This document shows, in pieces, positions 35,410 to 44,307 of a stretch of DNA of 64,000 nt. The notes below the pieces were generated by a model. It searched no databases, was not told the origin of the DNA, and worked only from the letters and a program-made list of their open reading frames with translations. The first letter of the stretch is position 1, and each line of letters begins with the position of its first letter. The translations under genes were made by a program, and so were the position numbers. Origin of the DNA: Pseudomonadales bacterium (lineage in GTDB: Bacteria > Pseudomonadota > Gammaproteobacteria > Pseudomonadales > Azotimanducaceae); contig JAWKZN010000001.1 in assembly GCA_041395945.1 (NCBI GenBank), positions 3,348,001 to 3,412,000 of the forward strand, read 5' to 3'.

Positions 35410-36726
35410 TCAAGGCCCGTGCAGCAACATGTGCACCCATATGCTCAGGGCATAACCCAGACCAATCGCCGGGCTCCATTTCAAGTGACCAAAGAACGTG
35501 TAGAAGCCCCGGGCCTGACCCATCAGTGCAACACCAGCGGCGGAGCCGATAGAAAGCAGGCTGCCGCCGACCCCGACCGTCAGAGTAACCAGCAGCCATT
35601 GTGAGGTGTCCATATCCGGCGACATCTGCAGCACGGCGACCATCACCGGGATGTTATCCACGATCGCCGACAGAACACCCACCAGACTGTTTGCATAGAG
35701 CGGCCCAAGACCTTCATACAGCCATACGGAAAGCTTATCCAGGTATCCGATAAAACCCAGCCCGCCCACACACATGATGACTCCGAAGAAAAACAGCAGC
35801 GTGTCCCACTCCGCCCGGGCAACTTCTCGAAAACTGTCGAACGGCTCGACTTCTCCGACGTCCCCATAGCCCGGAGTATCCGTGCTCAACGGCAGATGTG
35901 TCTTCCGCAGGTAGTAACCGAAGAGTTTCAGATAGGCCAGGCCCGTCATCATGCCGAGAAAGGGCGGCAGGTGCAGAAACTGGTGGAAGGACACCGCTGT
36001 TACGATGGTGCAGCCAAACAGGCCGACAATACTGCGTGCACCCCGCTTCATAGGTATCTGCCGATCCGCAACCGTCGGAGAGCCCTTCGGCAGTGCCAGG
36101 TACATGCAGCCTGCCGGAACCAGAAAATTAACGAGCGAAGGCAGAAACAGCAGGAAAAAGGTCTGGAACGGCAGCACCCCGCTCTGCCAGACCATCAGTG
36201 TGGTGACATCACCAAACGGGCTGAATGCACCTCCCGCGTTGGCGGCCACCACGATGTTTATGCAGCCGATTCCGATGAAGCGTTTGTTGTCCCGACCCAC
36301 CGCCATGATCACGGCGCAGGTGACCAGAGCCGTCGTCAGATTGTCGATGATGGGCGAGAGAAAAAAGGCCAGAAATCCGGTGATCCAGAACAGCCGCTGA
36401 TAGCTGAAGCCACGCAACGTCAGCCAGGATCGCAATGCTTCGAAAACATTGCGCTCGCTCATGGCGTTGACATAGGTCATTGCGGCCAGAAGAAACAGGA
36501 ACAGCTCCGCGAATTCCACAAGAAAGCGCTTTACCGCTTCCTCCGCCTCATGACCCGGTCCCACACCGGCATACTGGTATCCGATCAGGGCCCATATGAT
36601 TCCTGCGGCCAGCATCACCGGTTTGGATTTGCGCAGGTGCGTGAATTCCTCGACGATCACCACACCGTAGGCAAAGACAAATATCGCGATGGAGGCAACG
36701 CCTACCCAGTGTGTCGTCAGGTCCAC
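35410..36726 (-). CDS. nhaD: NhaD-type Na+/H+ antiporter
   Basis: A 438-residue inner-membrane protein with about 12 hydrophobic helices. The blocks FFLSPIIDNLTTALVTCAVI, NIVVAANAGGAFSPFGDVTT and SAIVDNIPVMVAVLQM are the paired-repeat motifs of the NhaD/ion-transporter superfamily. NhaD expels Na+ or Li+ in exchange for protons and is typical of marine and halotolerant bacteria. No regulatory gene is adjacent. The start ATG follows GAGGAGAG; a 419-base gap lies upstream. Confidence 0.9.
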   Translation of the reverse strand: MDLTTHWVGVASIAIFVFAYGVVIVEEFTHLRKSKPVMLAAGIIWALIGYQYAGVGPGHEAEEAVKRFLVEFAELFLFLLAAMTYVNAMSERNVFEALRSWLTLRGFSYQRLFWITGFLAFFLSPIIDNLTTALVTCAVIMAVGRDNKRFIGIGCINIVVAANAGGAFSPFGDVTTLMVWQSGVLPFQTFFLLFLPSLVNFLVPAGCMYLALPKGSPTVADRQIPMKRGARSIVGLFGCTIVTAVSFHQFLHLPPFLGMMTGLAYLKLFGYYLRKTHLPLSTDTPGYGDVGEVEPFDSFREVARAEWDTLLFFFGVIMCVGGLGFIGYLDKLSVWLYEGLGPLYANSLVGVLSAIVDNIPVMVAVLQMSPDMDTSQWLLVTLTVGVGGSLLSIGSAAGVALMGQARGFYTFFGHLKWSPAIGLGYALSIWVHMLLHGP

Positions 36727-37144
36727 TACACTCTCCTCTTCTTCGAACCGGATCCGTCAGCCCTGATTGCGAGTCTCCATCATCTGAGCAGGCGCGACCT
36801 GCATCTCGCCGATGACCCGCCGGGCCACTTCTTCTCCGCATGCGGCCGAGGAATACCCGGCCAGGGACTTCATGCCCCCCGTCAACAGCGCCGGATAGTA
36901 ACCGGCGGATGGTGGATATCCAGCAGATATGCCCGCCATCGTGTCGACTGGTTCTGGCTATCGGGACTTTCCCTGATTTACCCGCTTCCTGAAAGGGCTC
37001 AAGAAGGGTGTCGAAGCAGATCCGGCGGGGTGGGTACTGCTGCTATCTTAAGTCACCATCGCCAGACTGGCCGGGAGAATCGGCCTGTGGACAGTTAATT
37101 TTCGGCAGGCGCACGCTCGCTGATATCGAAAAAGGAGACTATTC
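36727..37144. other. 418-base intergenic gap with a weak 60-codon frame
   Basis: Divergent spacer between nhaD and the monooxygenase gene. On the minus strand 36757-36939 encodes MAGISAGYPPSAGYYPALL then TGGMKSLAGYSSAACGEEVARR, which faintly resembles the C-terminal end of FAD-binding reductases (GY-P-x-A-G followed by an alanine helix), but an in-frame stop lies just upstream and there is no ribosome site. It may be a gene remnant. The last 60 bases before 37145 hold the leader with GGAG. Nothing else is recognisable. Confidence 0.3.
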
Positions 37145-38689
37145 GTGCCTAACACCCTGAAGAAACCCAAGGCAGATGCAGCAACGCATGTCGACGTCCT
37201 GATCGTCGGAGCGGGCATCTCCGGGATCGGATCCGCCTATCACCTGCAGGAGCAATGCCCGGGCAAGCGCTATGTGATTCTGGAGATGAAGGACACTTTC
37301 GGCGGCACCTGGGAAACCCACAAATATCCGGGTGTCCGATCCGACTCCGATCTCTACACCTTCGGCTACCGCTTCAAACCCTGGGTCGGCACACCGGTCG
37401 CCAGCGCGGATGAAATCCTCAAATACATGGGCGAGGTCATCGAAGACAACGGAATCGACAAACACATCCGCTACGGCCACCGCATCACCCGATGCAGCTG
37501 GTCAAGCAGCGATAACCTCTGGAGCGTCGAGGCAACGCGAAGTGCAGACGGCGCGAGCGTTACCTTTACCTGCAATTTCCTGTGGATGTGCCAGGGTTAC
37601 TACAACCACGAATCGCCCTACATACCCGACTGGCCCGGCGTGGACCGATACAAAGGCAAGTTTATCCACGCCCAGCTCTGGGATCCGGAGATCGATTACA
37701 CCGGTAAACGCATCCTGGTCATCGGTTCCGGCGCCACTGCGGCAACGGTGATCCCTGCATTTGCTGAGAAAGCCGCGCATGTAACCATGCTGCAACGCTC
37801 CCCGACCTATTTTTTCTGCGCCGAAAACAGGAATGAGCTGGCCGATCGACTGCGCGAAATCGGAATCGATGAACCGACCATCCACCGGGTGGTGCGCGCC
37901 CAGATCATGCACGATCAGGACTTGATGACCAAACGCTGCCTCACCGAGCCCGACGTCGTGTTCGAGGAGCTGAAAGCCCTGGTCCGTCAGTTCGCGGGAG
38001 AAGACTTCCAGTTTGAACCCCACTTCGTTCCGAAGTACCGGGTCTGGCAGCAGCGGCTGGCATTCTGCCCGGATGGCGACATCTTCAAGGCAGCTGCCGA
38101 AGGCAAGGTGAGCGTCGTTACCGACACGCTGGATACCTTCACCGAGAAAGGTGTACGCACAGTCTCCGGAGAGGAGCTTGAAGCGGACATCATCGTTGCA
38201 GCTACCGGCTTCCGCCTCTCTGTCATGGGGGACATCCCGTTTGAGAAGGACGGCAAGCCGATCGACTGGCACGACACGGTGACCTACCGGGGCATGATGT
38301 TCACTGGTGTACCTAACCTGCTCTGGGTGTTTGGCTACTTCCGTGCGAGCTGGACCCTGCGCGTCGACATGCTGGGTGATTTCGTCTGCAAGCTGCTCAA
38401 CCATATGGATGAGATCGGCGCGAAACGGGTCGAGGTGGCCCTTCGCGACGAAGACCAGGATATGGAGATTCTGCCCTGGATCGAGCAGGAAAACTTCAAC
38501 CCGGGCTATCTCATGCGCGGGCTCGACCAGCTGCCGTGCCGCGGTGACAAACCCGAGTGGCGGCATAATCAGGACTACTGGACCGAAAGGGTGGAGATTC
38601 CCGCAACCGACATGGACGGCCCGGAGTTTCTCTACGACGGCAAACGCCGATCGGTAGCAAAAGGCAAGCGGAAGGCCAGCGTCGCGTAA
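37145..38689 (+). CDS. flavin-containing monooxygenase, EthA/Baeyer-Villiger type
   Basis: A 514-residue enzyme starting at GTG, with AAGGAGA eight bases upstream. FAD site is VLIVGAGISGIGSAYHL, followed by DTFGGTWETHKYPGVRSDSD; fingerprint YKGKFIHAQLWDPEI (F/Y-x-G-x3-H-x3-W variant); NADPH site ILVIGSGATAATVIPAF. Size and the DLYTFGYRFKPW block match the EthA-like subgroup, which oxidises thioamides, sulphides and ketones. Substrate unknown. It is followed by a hairpin at 38709 and faces the styrene-oxide-isomerase-like gene tail to tail. Confidence 0.9.
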   Translation: MPNTLKKPKADAATHVDVLIVGAGISGIGSAYHLQEQCPGKRYVILEMKDTFGGTWETHKYPGVRSDSDLYTFGYRFKPWVGTPVASADEILKYMGEVIEDNGIDKHIRYGHRITRCSWSSSDNLWSVEATRSADGASVTFTCNFLWMCQGYYNHESPYIPDWPGVDRYKGKFIHAQLWDPEIDYTGKRILVIGSGATAATVIPAFAEKAAHVTMLQRSPTYFFCAENRNELADRLREIGIDEPTIHRVVRAQIMHDQDLMTKRCLTEPDVVFEELKALVRQFAGEDFQFEPHFVPKYRVWQQRLAFCPDGDIFKAAAEGKVSVVTDTLDTFTEKGVRTVSGEELEADIIVAATGFRLSVMGDIPFEKDGKPIDWHDTVTYRGMMFTGVPNLLWVFGYFRASWTLRVDMLGDFVCKLLNHMDEIGAKRVEVALRDEDQDMEILPWIEQENFNPGYLMRGLDQLPCRGDKPEWRHNQDYWTERVEIPATDMDGPEFLYDGKRRSVAKGKRKASVA

Positions 38690-38708
38690 GCCACACTTCT
38701 CAGCGGTA

Positions 38709-38744
38709 AGCAGACGACCCTCGACACGCTCGAGGTCGTCTGCT
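38709..38744 (+). terminator. 15-bp hairpin after the monooxygenase gene
   Basis: AGCAGACGACCCTCGA (38709-38724) pairs with TCGAGGTCGTCTGCT (38730-38744) with one bulged C and a five-base loop. It begins 20 bases after the stop codon. There is no T run on either strand, so it may act as a bidirectional or Rho-assisted terminator between two convergent genes, or as an RNA stability element. Confidence 0.6.
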
Positions 38745-38863
38745 CGTAAGGCTGCCGATAGAGGGTACTGGCGGGCTGACAGACGTGTTGCGCGATTTCG
38801 CGTGCGCTGAAGACCCGCTCTGGTACGCACAGTGTCAGGAAGCACAGCAACCCTGATTTGCAG

Positions 38864-39337
38864 TCAATCTGAAGTCGACCAGATCCCTTTCACCACCACA
38901 GCCAGCAGCAGTACGACGATCAGTACCGACGGCAGACCCGGCAGAAAGCCGAGCACTCCGAAAATGTCGGAAGGCCCCAGGGGATTGTCGCCAATGCTCA
39001 GTGCGCGATTGCCTGCAGCATTACCCAGCCAGTAAAAGGCGGTGAACGACCAGGCAACATAGATAAAGCCGTAAGCTGTCAGCCGCTGCATCCTCGAGGA
39101 CAAACCGGTCTTCGGCAGAGACAGCCCCACGGCGATCACCAGCAGACCATTCATCGTCCCGCCGGAATGCGCACGAACCCACCCCTCACTGGTGCCGTAG
39201 GTGGGGATCGAGAGGATGTGGCCCGGCCAGATTTCCAGTCCTCCCAGCAGAGAGAACATCAGCATGAACCCTGCCAGCATGGCGATCAGGATGACCAGAA
39301 ATCCATGACACAGCGTAATTCTCTGCAAGCGTTCCAT
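38864..39337 (-). CDS. small membrane protein, styrene oxide isomerase (StyC)-like
   Basis: A 157-residue protein with four hydrophobic helices. FSLLGGLEIWPGHILSI, EGWVRAHSGGTMNGLLVIAV (His and Asn six apart) and RALSIGDNPLGPSDIFG closely match what I recall of StyC, the haem-dependent membrane enzyme that turns styrene oxide into phenylacetaldehyde by Meinwald rearrangement; the His-x5-Asn pair corresponds to the haem ligand and active-site Asn reported there. No styrene monooxygenase or phenylacetaldehyde dehydrogenase is beside it, so the natural epoxide is unknown. The family also contains uncharacterised members. Confidence 0.62.
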   Translation of the reverse strand: MERLQRITLCHGFLVILIAMLAGFMLMFSLLGGLEIWPGHILSIPTYGTSEGWVRAHSGGTMNGLLVIAVGLSLPKTGLSSRMQRLTAYGFIYVAWSFTAFYWLGNAAGNRALSIGDNPLGPSDIFGVLGFLPGLPSVLIVVLLLAVVVKGIWSTSD

Positions 39338-39579
39338 AACCCCTCTCCCGTTATTGATACCGATGATTCAAGCCCCCGTCCTCCTCAGCCGTACGCCGTC
39401 AGCCCATAGGTGAATGCCAGCATTTTCATCGGTTACCCCCCGAGCTCGAAACACTGACCGGGCAAGTTTCTGCTGACAGCATCGGAGTTGCAACCAGCCT
39501 GTCCCATTGATCTGCGACCTGTCGCACTCTAGTCTCGACTTCACTGATTCCACTCCACAGGCCGGCGAGGTGATAGAAA

Positions 39580-40509
39580 GTGGGAATGCTGATTGAAGGT
39601 CGCTGGACGTCCGATGACCTGCGCAGAACCAATGGCAACGGTGAATTTATTCGCACCCGCTCATCCTTCCGGGAGGTGATCGGCGACGGAAACCCACGCT
39701 TTCCAGCCGAGGCAGGCCGCTACCACCTGTTCGTCAACGCAGGGTGTCCATGGGCATATCGGGCCATACTGTATCGATCGCTCAAGGGACTGACCGACAG
39801 TATTGGCATTACTTTCACTCAACCTGCAGCAGGGCCGGAAGGCTGGACTTTCGGGGAAATCGCTGAACCGCTGCTGGGCGCGCAACACCTGCACGAAATC
39901 TACTCCAGGGCGGACCCTGCATTCACAGGCCGGGTCACGGTGCCCGTACTCTGGGATAAAGCGGGCGAGACCATCGTCAACAACGAATCCGCCGACATCA
40001 TTCGCCTGCTGGACAGCGCTTTCGACACGTTGCCGGGCGTCAGTCGCACCACTTTCTATCCGACGGATCTTGCAGCGGAAATAGACAGCCTGAACGGGAT
40101 CATCTACACGAATATCAACAATGGTGTGTATCGATGTGGGTTCGCACAATCCCAGAGCGCCTACGAAGCTGCGTACGATGCCCTGTTCAACACACTCGAT
40201 GATCTCGACAGGCGATTATCGACACACCGATATCTTTGCGGAAGCCGTATCACCGAAGCGGACTGGCGGCTGTTCTCGACCCTGGTCCGTTTCGACATAG
40301 CCTACTACGGCCACTTCCTCTGTAATCGCAACCGACTGGTGGACTTCAGGAATCTCTGGCCCTATACGCGAGATCTTTATCAGTATCCGGGAGTCGCTGA
40401 GACAGTCGATGTGAATGCGATCAAAGGGATTTACTATGGCAGCCGTCCGCCCTTCCTGCTGCCGAAAGGACCCGAGATAGATTTTTCCATTCCGCACGGT
40501 CGTGCGTAA
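39580..40509 (+). CDS. Xi-class glutathione S-transferase / glutathionyl-hydroquinone reductase-like
   Basis: A 309-residue thioredoxin-fold protein. The catalytic motif FVNAGCPWAYRAILYR has the Cys-Pro-Trp-Ala of the Xi class, represented by E. coli YqjG and yeast Ecm4. The C-terminal helical domain is seen from AAYDALFNTLDDLDRRL to LCGSRITEADWRLFSTL. Such enzymes remove glutathione from glutathionyl-hydroquinones. GTG 39580 is preferred because GAGGTGAT lies nine bases before it; ATG 39586 is the alternative and changes two residues. N-terminus is slightly shorter than YqjG. Confidence 0.85.
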   Translation: MGMLIEGRWTSDDLRRTNGNGEFIRTRSSFREVIGDGNPRFPAEAGRYHLFVNAGCPWAYRAILYRSLKGLTDSIGITFTQPAAGPEGWTFGEIAEPLLGAQHLHEIYSRADPAFTGRVTVPVLWDKAGETIVNNESADIIRLLDSAFDTLPGVSRTTFYPTDLAAEIDSLNGIIYTNINNGVYRCGFAQSQSAYEAAYDALFNTLDDLDRRLSTHRYLCGSRITEADWRLFSTLVRFDIAYYGHFLCNRNRLVDFRNLWPYTRDLYQYPGVAETVDVNAIKGIYYGSRPPFLLPKGPEIDFSIPHGRA

Positions 40510-40513
40510 CCTG

Positions 40514-40828
40514 TCAGGGCAGGTGCAGTTCTGAAATCGGCACTTCAGGCTTCGGACGCAGCTCAATCCGGACCAGCCGGCCGTTTTCGAAGGTAAGCAA
40601 CCGGCGGAAGCGGTTCGACCCCTGTTCGTAGAACCACTCCTCTACCGGCAGGTATACACCAGCGGCCAGAAAACTCACACGGCGATACTCGGCGTCCGGT
40701 GGTCCGCAACGCTCGAGTACTTCAATGAAATTGAAACCGCGCTGTACCAGTGATTCATCACAGCGCATCTCTGCACGGCTGTGAACCGCCGTACACAGGA
40801 AGATCAGTACTGCCACTCCTCGAATCAT
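40514..40828 (-). CDS. DUF2845 family secreted protein
   Basis: A 104-residue protein with signal peptide MIRGVAVLIFLCTAVHSRAE. The mature part has MRCDESLVQRGFNFIEVLER-CGPP, then VEEWFYEQGSNRFRRLLTF and GRLVRIEL, the DUF2845 pattern: two cysteines around the first helix, a W-x-Y strand and a final F-x-x-G-x-L strand. Function is unknown. It is convergent with the GST gene (four bases apart) and lies downstream of the second GST gene on the same strand. Confidence 0.8.
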   Translation of the reverse strand: MIRGVAVLIFLCTAVHSRAEMRCDESLVQRGFNFIEVLERCGPPDAEYRRVSFLAAGVYLPVEEWFYEQGSNRFRRLLTFENGRLVRIELRPKPEVPISELHLP

Positions 40829-40876
40829 GACACAACGCTATTCCAGTCGGCCTGAACGTGCAATGAACAGCGTCGA

Positions 40877-41617
40877 CTATTGAGAGCGGTGCCTTGCGTA
40901 CATCTGATGCACCCATTGGATTGCCGGGTGCGGCTGCCACTGGGCCAGAAAGGTCCGCAGACTTTCCGGAATCGGCTCCGGTCGCTGCATGTCAGGGTGA
41001 GACACGTTTGCCAGGGGGGCGAGCAGGGACGCGGCGGTGAGGTCGGCGATGGAAAACCCGTTACCTGCCAGATAGCCAGTCGCGGCGATGTCTTCGGCAA
41101 GCTGGTCCAGTGTCGATCGGCACAGATCAATCGATCGGGCGATGTTATCCGGATAGACAAGATTGCCTTTACGGATCAGCGGCATCGCCAGCGGCAGAGT
41201 GGCCCGATAGGCGAGGCGCTTCAGTGGCCCTTTCGAAGCGGCGAAAGTTCTGCACAGATATCCGGGTTCGTGAATGAAAACGGAAAACACGGCCGTGCGC
41301 GTTGCCGGTCCGACAATACTGTCGAAATGCGACTGGACGCCAAGCGCGAGGGTGCGGCTGGCTTCACCTTCGGGATACAGGGCAGGGTGTGGGTGCTCTG
41401 CTTCAAGCCAGTCGATGATCGCTGCCGATCCCGACACGAAACCGTCCGCATGTTGCAGCAGGGGGGTGGTCGTCGGTCCACCGGAACGCCTGCGGATCTG
41501 CGGAATATGCGGACCCGGCAGATAGCTGATCCTATTGTGGGGGATCTTTTTGAAATCCAGCGCCCATCGAACCTTGTCGTTGAAGTGCGAGCTTTCGAAC
41601 TGATGCAGGATAAGCAT
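40877..41617 (-). CDS. glutathione S-transferase family protein
   Basis: A 246-residue protein from ATG 41617 (MLILHQFESSHFNDKVRWAL). The thioredoxin-fold N-terminus ends TTTPLLQHADGFVSGSAAIIDWL, the glutathione-binding Pro and Ser region, and a helical C-terminal domain follows with AGNGFSIADLTAASLLAP, the conserved N-capping box. The active-site serine/tyrosine class cannot be fixed. The open frame extends 72 codons further up through the divergent spacer, but that extension does not look like protein. An ATG ten codons upstream is also possible. Confidence 0.82.
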   Translation of the reverse strand: MLILHQFESSHFNDKVRWALDFKKIPHNRISYLPGPHIPQIRRRSGGPTTTPLLQHADGFVSGSAAIIDWLEAEHPHPALYPEGEASRTLALGVQSHFDSIVGPATRTAVFSVFIHEPGYLCRTFAASKGPLKRLAYRATLPLAMPLIRKGNLVYPDNIARSIDLCRSTLDQLAEDIAATGYLAGNGFSIADLTAASLLAPLANVSHPDMQRPEPIPESLRTFLAQWQPHPAIQWVHQMYARHRSQ

Positions 41618-41949
41618 ACTGATCGGCGCTTTTAATATGATGATCATCATACTGATATTCGTGCCCGGCATTGTCACGACGCAGAGCAGGGATGCGCTGG
41701 CGGTCGACGCCACTGCTCTCGGGTCTGGCAGATGCGTGCTCACCACCCTTACACCAGACGTCATTCGTATCGGCAAATCAGCCGCGCCTGCCATCACGCT
41801 GCAGTAAAGGAGCTGGAAGCCGGCACACAGCATGGCAAGTAAATTCCGGGTGCAGACCCGGACGCTCCGGTGCTATATTTTGTTGCGTCGCACAAACTGG
41901 ACCGAACGCACATTCACCGAACGGGCGTTCCGGGCTGGAGACATCCGCC
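41618..41949. promoter_or_regulatory. 332-base divergent spacer with a 16-bp perfect palindrome at 41636-41651
   Basis: The spacer separates the starts of a GST gene and a GNAT gene. TATGATGATCATCATA at 41636-41651 is a perfect palindrome 19 bases from the GST start codon, and the 9-mer CATACTGAT occurs twice, at 41615-41623 and 41649-41657. The palindrome sits where a repressor could block the GST promoter or leader. The remainder (41660-41940) shows no further structure I can support. Confidence 0.5.
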
Positions 41950-42549
41950 ATGAAGACCAGGTCAACCGGCATCGAATACTCGGATCGGCTCCACGACGGC
42001 CGCGAGGTCCGTTTCGACTTTCTCGGCCCGGCCGATCGCGCGGACCTGCTGGCGGGCTTCGAAGGTCTTTCTTCCCGATCCCGCTATCTGCGCTTTTTCT
42101 CGGCGATGCCGAGTCTGCCCGATTTCATCACCGACGGTCTGCTCAACACCGACACTCACAACCATGTGGCTATCGGTGCCCGACTGCTGTCCGCAGATGG
42201 TGAAATCGCGCCACCGATTGTCGGCGTAGCCAGGTATTTTCGAACTGCCGGGGCGCCTTATGTCGCCGAACCTGCGGTGGCGGTAGTGGATGAACTTCAT
42301 ACCCTCGGACTCGGCAAACTGCTGCTGCGCAGACTCTCGGAAACAGCGCGCGCGAATGGGATCAGCCATTTCAGATCCCACGTGCTCAGCGAGAACGAGC
42401 GCATCAGATCGCTGCTTGCCGGCGCCGGCGCCGAAGTGGTGGAATATGGCGACAGTACGCTGATCTACGACGTAGACATCCGCAGGTCCGCCAGACCACC
42501 GAGAGGCGTACTGGCACGTCTGCTCGAGGCGATGCTCCAGTCCGGCTAG
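41950..42549 (+). CDS. GNAT-family N-acetyltransferase
   Basis: A 199-residue protein from ATG 41950 with GGAGA eight bases upstream. The start MKTRSTGIEYSDRLHDGREV leads into SRSRYLRFFSAMPSLPDF, a block seen in Pat/acetyltransferase-like GNAT proteins. AVAVVDELHTLGLGKLLLRRL is motif A, with the acetyl-CoA loop degenerate (L-G-L-G-K). Substrate may be protein lysine or a small molecule. A longer open frame upstream reaches 41671 but has no ribosome site. Confidence 0.83.
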   Translation: MKTRSTGIEYSDRLHDGREVRFDFLGPADRADLLAGFEGLSSRSRYLRFFSAMPSLPDFITDGLLNTDTHNHVAIGARLLSADGEIAPPIVGVARYFRTAGAPYVAEPAVAVVDELHTLGLGKLLLRRLSETARANGISHFRSHVLSENERIRSLLAGAGAEVVEYGDSTLIYDVDIRRSARPPRGVLARLLEAMLQSG

Positions 42550-42683
42550 CGCCGGCTGCATGATCGCGGGGGAACCCTCCTGGAGGCCGACGCGCACGGC
42601 AGCAGAGCCGATGCAGGCGGGATTCAAGTGACTGACGCACATGTTCTGCGTCAATTGATCTGTGCATTTCAGGGGAGAGAAAA

Positions 42684-43064
42684 ATGATCGGCTATATCAC
42701 CATCGGCGCGCTGAACAGCGAAGCGTCCGGCGTGTTCTACGATGCGGTGCTCGGAGAATGTGGCTGTGAGCGCAAGTTTGCAGACGGCGGCTGGATTGGC
42801 TATGGCACAAAGGGAGACGATTCGCACAGCATCTATGTTTGCCCCCCATTCAATAAAGAGCCAGCGACGGCCGGTAATGGGATGATGATCGCGTTCAAAG
42901 CGCCTTCAAAAGCATCGGTTGACGCGGCTCACAGAGCGGGCCTTGCCAATGGCGGCACCGACGAAGGCGCGCCAGGATTTCGGCCACCCGAGAAGCAGTC
43001 CTGGTATGGCGCCTACCTGCGTGATCCCACAGGCAACAAGATCGCCATCTATGTGGCCTCATGA
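42684..43064 (+). CDS. single-domain VOC (glyoxalase/bleomycin resistance) family protein
   Basis: A 126-residue protein, MIGYITIGALNSEASGVFYD, ending YLRDPTGNKIAIYVAS. The paired beta-alpha-beta-beta-beta layout is that of vicinal-oxygen-chelate proteins. Metal ligands expected at the strand ends are not all present: the usual N-terminal His is replaced by T/I in YITIG, so a bound metal is uncertain. It precedes the DUF1428 gene by 67 bases and a two-domain VOC gene, suggesting one unit. SD-like GGGGAGA precedes the ATG. Confidence 0.83.
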   Translation: MIGYITIGALNSEASGVFYDAVLGECGCERKFADGGWIGYGTKGDDSHSIYVCPPFNKEPATAGNGMMIAFKAPSKASVDAAHRAGLANGGTDEGAPGFRPPEKQSWYGAYLRDPTGNKIAIYVAS

Positions 43065-43131
43065 TCGCGGCATCAGTGGGAGCACCGCAGCAGGCTCCTG
43101 ACACCACCCGAGCAGGAAAGGAGGACTCGAT

Positions 43132-43503
43132 ATGTCCTATATAGACGGATTTGTGATCGCCTGCCCCAAATCGAACAAGCAGGACTTCATCAGACACGCA
43201 GAAACAGCAGACGGTGTTTTCATGGATCTGGGGGCTACCCGGATTCTGGAATGCTGGCAGGACGATGTTCAGAAAGGTGAGACCACGGATTTCTTCATGG
43301 CGGTGCAGGCGAAGGATGATGAGGCGGTGCTGTTTTCCTGGATTGAGTGGCCGGACAGGCAGACCCGGGATGCCGCGATGGAGAAATTGCGCGCACCGGA
43401 TTTTTCAGATCCACGCATGGATCCGGAGAAGAACAGAATGCCCTTCGATGGCACAAGACTGATTTTCGGTGGTTTCGTTCCGGTCGTGACACTCGAGAAA
43501 TAG
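43132..43503 (+). CDS. DUF1428 family protein
   Basis: A 123-residue protein: MSYIDGFVIACPKSNKQDF, then FMDLGATRILECWQDDV, FSWIEWPDRQTRDAAMEK and MPFDGTRLIFGGFVPVV. This is the full DUF1428 layout, a ferredoxin-like dimeric alpha/beta-barrel fold of unknown function. AGGAGG precedes the ATG closely. It lies 12 bases upstream of the two-domain VOC gene and is probably co-transcribed with it. The gene resembles stress- or detox-associated YciI/EthD-like small proteins in size, but no activity is known. Confidence 0.87.
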   Translation: MSYIDGFVIACPKSNKQDFIRHAETADGVFMDLGATRILECWQDDVQKGETTDFFMAVQAKDDEAVLFSWIEWPDRQTRDAAMEKLRAPDFSDPRMDPEKNRMPFDGTRLIFGGFVPVVTLEK

Positions 43504-43515
43504 GAGACAGCACCC

Positions 43516-44307
43516 ATGTCCGCACCACAGGCTGACTTTATCTGGTATGAACTGATGACGCCGGATTCCGACGCTGCAGCGGCATTTTACGGTGCTGTTG
43601 TCGGATGGAAGATCGAACCTCCGGCGGATGGTGCAGAAACCGACTATCGCATGATCGTTCGCGACGACAAGGGCAACGCCGGCGGCATGCTCGAGCTGAC
43701 GCAGGAGATGATCGACGGGGGCGCCGGACCGCTGTGGATACCCTACCTGTACTGCTCGGACGTGGACGCAACGATCAGTGCAATCGAAAAGGCTGGTGGT
43801 GTCCTGCAGATGCCGCCAACCGATCTGCCGGTAGGAAGAATCGCCATGATCGCCGATCCCCAGGGCGTGCCGATCTACATCATGGATCCCATTCCGCCGG
43901 ATGGTGCCCCGGATACCGGCAGCGATGTTTTTTCCCCCGACGCGCTGCAGCGGGTCGGCTGGAACGAACTGGAGAGTCCGGATCTCGAAGAATCGAAGCG
44001 CTTCTATACGGATCACTTCGGCTTCGAGTTCAACGAAAGCATGAACATGGGCGAGATGGGCGACTACTGCTTCATAGACCACGACAGCCGCCGTCTCGGT
44101 GCAGTTTTTCAACAACAGGATCGGAGTCAGTCAGCCAGCTGGCAGATGTATTTCCGGGTGCCTTCGGTGACCGCTGCGAAAGCCACAGTCGAATCGAAGT
44201 CCGGCACAGTGCTCATGGGGCCGATGGAAGTACCCGGTGGGGACTGGATCATCATCGCAACTGATCCTCAGGGTGCACGCTTCGGTCTGGTCAGTGCAGG
44301 CGCGTGA
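43516..44307 (+). CDS. two-domain VOC family protein
   Basis: A 263-residue protein of two VOC modules: residues ~1-125 (FIWYELMTPDSDAAAAFYG to IADPQGVPIYIMDPI) and ~140-263 (RVGWNELESPDLEESKRFY to ATDPQGARFGLVSAG). Fused VOC pairs like this form one barrel and are often annotated as glyoxalase/hydroxylase. Metal ligand positions (E in WYEL and WNEL) suggest only part of the site remains. GGAGA precedes the ATG. The last ten bases enter a 14-bp tandem repeat that continues into the spacer. Confidence 0.85.
   Translation: MSAPQADFIWYELMTPDSDAAAAFYGAVVGWKIEPPADGAETDYRMIVRDDKGNAGGMLELTQEMIDGGAGPLWIPYLYCSDVDATISAIEKAGGVLQMPPTDLPVGRIAMIADPQGVPIYIMDPIPPDGAPDTGSDVFSPDALQRVGWNELESPDLEESKRFYTDHFGFEFNESMNMGEMGDYCFIDHDSRRLGAVFQQQDRSQSASWQMYFRVPSVTAAKATVESKSGTVLMGPMEVPGGDWIIIATDPQGARFGLVSAGA

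Noticed and set aside
36757..36939. 60-codon minus-strand gene between nhaD and the monooxygenase
   Set aside because: No ribosome site, in-frame stop close upstream and only vague resemblance to flavoprotein C-termini; mentioned only inside the gap description.
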